64,000 nt of DNA from an uncultured Lachnospiraceae bacterium (GTDB taxonomy: Bacteria; Bacillota; Clostridia; Lachnospirales; Lachnospiraceae). Positions 60,151 to 64,000 of this stretch are shown piece by piece. The notes beneath the pieces were generated by a model. That model ran no database searches. It was not told the DNA's origin and worked only from the letters and a program-made list of their open reading frames with translations. The stretch spans positions 186,001 to 250,000 of the forward strand of contig CAJTWM010000002.1 in assembly GCA_910579805.1 (NCBI GenBank). The letters are read 5' to 3'. The number at the start of each line of letters is the position of its first letter. Position 1 is the stretch's first letter. The position numbers were made by a program, and so were the translations under genes.

Positions 60151-60921
60151 TTATCTATGCATTTTCGTGACCACGTCTGAAATATTTTCAACGATTTTTC
60201 GGATTTCTACATTGAGAACCGTACTATTTGCGGAAAGTTTACCGAATTCACTTGCAACAATGGCAAATCCGCGTCCGATATCGCCGGCACGGGCAGCCTC
60301 AATATTAGCGTTTAATGCAAGGATTTTTTGCTGGTTTTCAATTTTGCTCAATCCTTCTGTTTTCTCTTTGATCTGGGCAACCAATTGATTGGTTTCTTCA
60401 ATGGTGCTTGTCAGTTTGGATGCAATATCTTTGTTCTTATATTTTGCATATTCCGCATTAATAAAATGATTTAAAACCTGTCCAAGCAATTCTGCTGAAG
60501 CACGGATAGATTCTTCTGTACGGATATTTACTTTCTGCAGAGCGTCAATATATTCCTCTTCATTTACGCCAATCTCTCTCGCCATTTTACGAAATGCCGC
60601 TTCGTCCGGTTCTGTCGGAAGAACCTGCCCACCGATCACCGATCCCATTTTTTTACCGTCTACAGTCAGGTCGACCGCAAAATCAAAAAGTCCTGCATGA
60701 CAGCGATATACGCCCGTTCCGCTTCTATCGCATTTTTCACAGCGTGTAAGCCCGTCTTTGGAACCTCTTGTATACTTTGTGCAAAAATCTGTAAAATTAT
60801 AACGTTTTGATATGTATTTTCCATCGACGCTCACCGCCGCTGCAGCAAGGCCGGTGGCCTTAGACCAGTTAGATATAATGCTCTCAAGCTCCTGCATATC
60901 AGTAAAATCCTGTATTACCAT
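60151..60921 (-). CDS. PocR-domain sensory protein with a truncated MCP signalling hairpin
   Basis: A 256-residue soluble protein. An N-terminal PocR-type ligand domain (residues about 10-165; GKYISKRYNFTDFC, CEKCDRSG, GLFDFAVDLTVDGK, IGGQVLP) with several conserved cysteines. A short C-terminal methyl-accepting signalling domain follows, with the tip motif ILALNANIEAARAGDIGRGF and VASEFGKLSANS. No membrane helix. It could report to a chemotaxis array or other kinase. Start 60921 has AAGGAGAG; a longer ORF to 60984 has none. Probably cotranscribed with the cytidylate-kinase-like gene 31 bases upstream. Confidence 0.85.
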   Translation of the reverse strand: MVIQDFTDMQELESIISNWSKATGLAAAAVSVDGKYISKRYNFTDFCTKYTRGSKDGLTRCEKCDRSGTGVYRCHAGLFDFAVDLTVDGKKMGSVIGGQVLPTEPDEAAFRKMAREIGVNEEEYIDALQKVNIRTEESIRASAELLGQVLNHFINAEYAKYKNKDIASKLTSTIEETNQLVAQIKEKTEGLSKIENQQKILALNANIEAARAGDIGRGFAIVASEFGKLSANSTVLNVEIRKIVENISDVVTKMHR

Positions 60922-60952
60922 AAGTTCTGCTCTCCTTTTAATAAATGTGTTT

Positions 60953-61591
60953 CTAATGCTTGGAACCACTGTTTCTTGTCTCAAAATCCTCTATGTATTG
61001 GATGATGAGTTTAACGGTTCCTTCTACGCCTAAAATGCTGCTGTTGATGCACAGATCATAGCTGTCTGCACGCCCCCATTTTTTTGAGGAATAGTAATTA
61101 TAATAGCTTTGACGCTGTTTATCTTTCTTTATGATCATATCCCTTGCTTTTGCTTCGGTCAACTCATATTTCTCCATAATACGCTTGGTTTTTGCTTTTT
61201 CGTCGCCATAGATAAAAAGATGGATGGAATTTTTGAATTCGCTGAGCGCATAATCTGCACAGCGGCCTACGATCACACACGGCCCTTCGCTTGCCATCTT
61301 CTTTATGGTATCAAACTGCGCCAAAAATACTTTATGGCTGATTGGCATATCTACAAAAGAAGATGCATTATAACCGAAAGAATACGTATCCATAACTAAA
61401 TTATAAAGAAATGAATTGGTAGGACGTTCATCATGATTTTTGATCATTTCTTCACAAAATCCGCTCTCCTTGGCAGCTCTGGTCAGTAATTCTTTATCGT
61501 AACATGGGATATTAAAATATTCCGCTACTTTTTCTCCGATCTCTCTTCCTGCAGATCCAAATTGTCTTCCTATTGTAATAATGGTATTCAT
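60953..61591 (-). CDS. Cytidylate kinase-like family protein
   Basis: A 212-residue P-loop-type protein of the AAA/cytidylate-kinase-like family. N-terminal TIITIGRQFGSAGREIGEKV replaces the classical Walker A sequence; CVIVGRCADYAL and the LID-like KTKRIMEKYELTEAKARDMI are typical of this Firmicute family. It is distinct from true Cmk. Phosphoryl acceptor unknown. Start 61591 with AAGGGAAG. First gene of a minus-strand unit with the PocR protein. Confidence 0.85.
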   Translation of the reverse strand: MNTIITIGRQFGSAGREIGEKVAEYFNIPCYDKELLTRAAKESGFCEEMIKNHDERPTNSFLYNLVMDTYSFGYNASSFVDMPISHKVFLAQFDTIKKMASEGPCVIVGRCADYALSEFKNSIHLFIYGDEKAKTKRIMEKYELTEAKARDMIIKKDKQRQSYYNYYSSKKWGRADSYDLCINSSILGVEGTVKLIIQYIEDFETRNSGSKH

Positions 61592-61645
61592 ACAATACAC
61601 TTCCCTTCAATCATTATGCTGAAAACACTGTAGTTTCTATCAATT

Positions 61646-61674
61646 ATTATACAAAATATTGTATACAAATTCAA
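61646..61674 (-). promoter_or_regulatory. Minus-strand promoter with palindromic spacer
   Basis: Read on the minus strand: TTGAAT (61669-61674), 17 bp, TATAAT (61646-61651). The spacer contains the palindrome TTGTATACAA (61659-61668), and a similar TATACAAT motif follows upstream near 61682, candidate operator sites. Confidence 0.6.
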
Positions 61675-61739
61675 TAATTTTATACAATAATTACAAAAAA
61701 CACAAATGTAATCATTTTATTTGTATATCATAAAACGGA

Positions 61740-62648
61740 TCAGTTCAAAATCTCCAAAAGATGCTCAAAATATGCAGGAAGCGGTGCATTTACCTCCAAA
61801 TATTCGTTTGTCCTTGGATGCAGGATCCCGAGTGTCATGGCATGCAGCGTCTGTCCTTCCAAAACAAAAGGCTGTTTGGCGTTTCCGTACACTTCATCGC
61901 CCAGCAAAGGATGTCCGATACTTGCCAGATGAACCCTGATCTGATGCGTTCTTCCGGTTTCCAATGTACACTCAATGTATGTATATTTTTCAAAATATTG
62001 TAATGCTTTTATATGCGTAACGGCGTCTTTTCCCTTCAGATTTACCGCCATTTTTTTACGGTCCGTGGGATGCCGTCCTATCGGTTTATGGATCGTGATC
62101 TCATCCTCTTTCAGCCGTCCCATACAGATGGCGCGGTATTTCCTGTTCAGGGAATGTTCTTTTAACTGCGCTGCGATGGCCGCATGAGTCAGATCGTTTT
62201 TACATACGATGACAGAGCCGGTCGTATCCTTATCGATCCTATGTACGATTCCGGGACGCAGGATTCCGTTGATTCCCGAAAGATTGTCTTTGCAATGGTA
62301 CATTAATGCGTTAACAAGGGTTCCGGAATAATGTCCGGCGGCCGGATGCACTACCATCCCCTTCGGTTTATTTACAATCAAAAGATCGTCGTCCTCATAC
62401 AAAATATCAAGAGGAATATCTTCAGGAAGAATATCGGGTTCTACGGCTTTGGGAATCCGCAAAAGAATGCTGTCATCACATTTCAGCCTGTAATTGGCTT
62501 TTACCGGCATTTCATTGACAAGAACCTGCTTGTCTGTAATCAGTTTTTGAATATAAGAACGAGACAAAGAATCGATAAGTCCGTTGATGTACTTATCGAT
62601 CCTTTCATCTTCCTGTTCTTCATTTATCAGAAAACGGAATTCTTCCAT
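61740..62648 (-). CDS. rluD: RluD-like pseudouridine synthase
   Basis: A 302-residue enzyme: S4 domain (RIDKYINGLIDSLSRSYIQKL, residues about 16-36; shown in part), then LLIVNKPKGMVVHPA and the catalytic HRIDKDTTGSVIVCKND, plus GRTHQIRVHLAS. The VHPAAGHYSGTLVNALMYH stretch is characteristic of RluD, which modifies helix 69 of 23S rRNA. GGAGG precedes the start. Downstream of lspA in the typical clostridial order. Confidence 0.92.
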   Translation of the reverse strand: MEEFRFLINEEQEDERIDKYINGLIDSLSRSYIQKLITDKQVLVNEMPVKANYRLKCDDSILLRIPKAVEPDILPEDIPLDILYEDDDLLIVNKPKGMVVHPAAGHYSGTLVNALMYHCKDNLSGINGILRPGIVHRIDKDTTGSVIVCKNDLTHAAIAAQLKEHSLNRKYRAICMGRLKEDEITIHKPIGRHPTDRKKMAVNLKGKDAVTHIKALQYFEKYTYIECTLETGRTHQIRVHLASIGHPLLGDEVYGNAKQPFVLEGQTLHAMTLGILHPRTNEYLEVNAPLPAYFEHLLEILN

Positions 62649-62703
62649 TGATGCCTCCTACATTTCCTATTCCATACGAAAATGCCCGTAAAATTTCCGA
62701 TCC

Positions 62704-63231
62704 TTATTTTATTTCCCGGTATTTTTTTTGAGTAAAACTTAAAAAGCTCAAATCGTCTTCTTTGTATATAAACAGGATCAGCACAAATAATCCTATCATG
62801 GAAATTGTCACATACATATCCGCTACATTAAAAATAGGGAAATTGATCAATACAATGGAAATAAAATCTACTACATAATCCAGTCTGATACGATCGATCA
62901 TATTTCCGATGGCGCCGCTCGCAATCATGACTAACAGCACATGAAGACAGTCATACTTCTTTTTTCCCGGAATTTTGAACAATACAAAAAGAATTACGCC
63001 TAATATAACGATGCCTACAAATAAAAAGAAAAATTTTTGATTTTGGAGCAGACCGAAAGCGGCGCCCCTGTTTTCCAGATAATTCAATTCCAATACGTCG
63101 TTAATAATAGGAATTGCGGGTTTATTTTTTAGCTTCAGCACGGCATAGTATTTGGTGATCTGATCTATAGCCGTTAAAATGATAAGTGCGACCGCATCCA
63201 GCAATATTGCGATACGTTTCCGTTTTTTCAT
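62704..63231 (-). CDS. lspA: Lipoprotein signal peptidase (signal peptidase II)
   Basis: A 175-residue membrane aspartyl protease with four helices that cleaves prolipoproteins before the lipidated cysteine. NYLENRGAAFGLLQNQ, GNMIDRIRLDYVVDFI (Asp122) and FNVADMYVT (Asp138) are conserved. A start at 63231 with GGAG is preferred over a longer ORF to 63267. The window encodes two predicted lipoprotein substrates. Confidence 0.95.
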   Translation of the reverse strand: MKKRKRIAILLDAVALIILTAIDQITKYYAVLKLKNKPAIPIINDVLELNYLENRGAAFGLLQNQKFFFLFVGIVILGVILFVLFKIPGKKKYDCLHVLLVMIASGAIGNMIDRIRLDYVVDFISIVLINFPIFNVADMYVTISMIGLFVLILFIYKEDDLSFLSFTQKKYREIK

Positions 63232-63327
63232 AGTTTTTCTCCATTTCTGCGCTGCCTTATTGCACAAATTCCTATATGGATGATCTTATCCGTTTTTCAG
63301 CAAAATATATGCAAATGCAAGTCCGGC

Positions 63328-64000
63328 TTATTCCGCCGCATCTTTTTCGTCAAAATAAATTTCGTTTATAGCATTTAACATATCTTCGTCCGATACTGTT
63401 GTATCGATCACCGCTTTGCCGACTTTTTTGAGCAGTACAAATTTGATCCTGCCTTCCGCCATCTTTTTATCGGATTTCGTCAATTTTAAAATTTCCTCCG
63501 GTTCGATCTCTTCTACGGAGATCGGAAGATGAAAAGGAACAAACATATCCCGTATCTCATAATATTCATCCATGGATAAGAGTTCATGTTTCCAGGAAAT
63601 GTAAGCGGCGGCAACTGCGCCCAGCGCCACGCATTCTCCGTGTAAAAGCTTAAAGTTTTTGGCTTTCTCGATAGCGTGCCCGATCGTATGCCCAAAGTTT
63701 AAAAGAGCCCTTTCTCCCTTTTCGGTGGGATCTTTTTCTACTACCAGTTTTTTGATTTGGCAGCTTTTCATAATCATTTCTTCCAATATGTCAGGATCCT
63801 TTTCACAAATCTCATACATATTTTCAAGCAGCCACTCGTAAAAAATAGAATCTTTGATCAGTCCGTGTTTCATCACTTCCGCGAATCCGGAAAAGAACTG
63901 CCTGTCCTCCAACGTTTTTAAAAGAGAAACATTCATATAAACGAGCTTCGGCATATAAAAAGCGCCTACCATATTTTTATAGCCGTCAAAATCCACTCCT
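63328..64000 (-). CDS. aroB: 3-dehydroquinate synthase, C-terminal part (cut by window edge)
   Basis: At least 224 residues of AroB, which cyclises DAHP to 3-dehydroquinate in the shikimate pathway. VDFDGYKNMVGAFYMPKLVY, FAEVMKHGLIKD, the zinc-binding NFGHTIGHAIE and HGECVALG are visible. The frame is open to the edge, and the NAD-binding N-terminal domain lies outside. With aroA at 40982, two shikimate genes are in the window. It is the first gene seen of an aroB-lspA-rluD minus-strand cluster. Confidence 0.96.
   Translation of the reverse strand, partial: GVDFDGYKNMVGAFYMPKLVYMNVSLLKTLEDRQFFSGFAEVMKHGLIKDSIFYEWLLENMYEICEKDPDILEEMIMKSCQIKKLVVEKDPTEKGERALLNFGHTIGHAIEKAKNFKLLHGECVALGAVAAAYISWKHELLSMDEYYEIRDMFVPFHLPISVEEIEPEEILKLTKSDKKMAEGRIKFVLLKKVGKAVIDTTVSDEDMLNAINEIYFDEKDAAE

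Overview
The window looks like a core-chromosome segment of a low-to-mid GC Firmicute, most likely a Lachnospiraceae-type clostridium. The reasons are strong GGAGG-type ribosome binding sites, the NifU-like/GGGtGRT pair, a split HisZ + short HisG, a HisF-like/HisI/HisE fusion, the rplU-prp-rpmA-obgE cluster with an N-terminally extended L27, and a LexA/YneA-like divergent pair. I would not name a genus. I see no rRNA or tRNA gene, no insertion sequence, no prophage and no CRISPR array.

Layout. 1-5.4 kb: a NifU-like/GGGtGRT pair (the first gene cut by the window edge), an unknown protein, a membrane protein + XRE regulator pair, an SGNH lipoprotein and an AraC regulator. 5.5-8.7 kb: a palindromic repeat element, a GH31 glycosidase and a small lipoprotein. 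8.9-18.7 kb: methionine and branched-chain amino acid genes (metH, ilvB, two ilvN paralogues, ilvC, a LysR regulator, leuC, leuD). 19-28.9 kb: a histidine phosphatase, a PH-like protein, a type IIA topoisomerase pair, rsmD-coaD, a coiled-coil protein, an anchored amidase and an MraY-like transferase. 29-36.5 kb: a YlbJ-like protein, two pseudouridine synthases, a HAD-YgiQ fusion, an SDR and recU. 36.5-43.6 kb: the histidine operon hisZ-G-D-B with aroA inserted, ending in a HisF-like-HisIE fusion. 43.7-54.8 kb: two radical SAM/DUF2344-type genes, RNase E/G, Nudix, rplU-prp-rpmA, obgE, yhbY, nadD, yqeK, rsfS, then lexA divergent from a YneA-like gene. 54.9-64 kb: a tyrosine recombinase, a TtcA-like enzyme, an AI-2E family protein, dtd, an unknown gene, a long tandem-repeat region, and a minus-strand block of PocR-MCP, cytidylate-kinase-like, rluD, lspA and a partial aroB.

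The least ordinary material lies between genes. (i) A tandem array of about nine 60-72 bp monomers alternates between two types at 59435-60056, capped by one inverted unit. (ii) A structured element of about 130 bp occurs twice, directly in front of the second ilvN and of hisZ, with one stem partly kept by compensating changes. (iii) A 64-bp element that carries two hairpins, a Shine-Dalgarno and a GTG codon is repeated in front of the amidase, whose start codon is the GTG of the last copy; it occurs again after hisD. (iv) Small stem-loops immediately followed by a Shine-Dalgarno recur in front of unrelated genes. (v) A palindromic element of about 170 bp with 11-bp direct repeats at its ends sits between araC-type and GH31 genes. 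Together these suggest families of dispersed intergenic elements that supply translation-initiation regions. This is inference and needs a genome-wide search.
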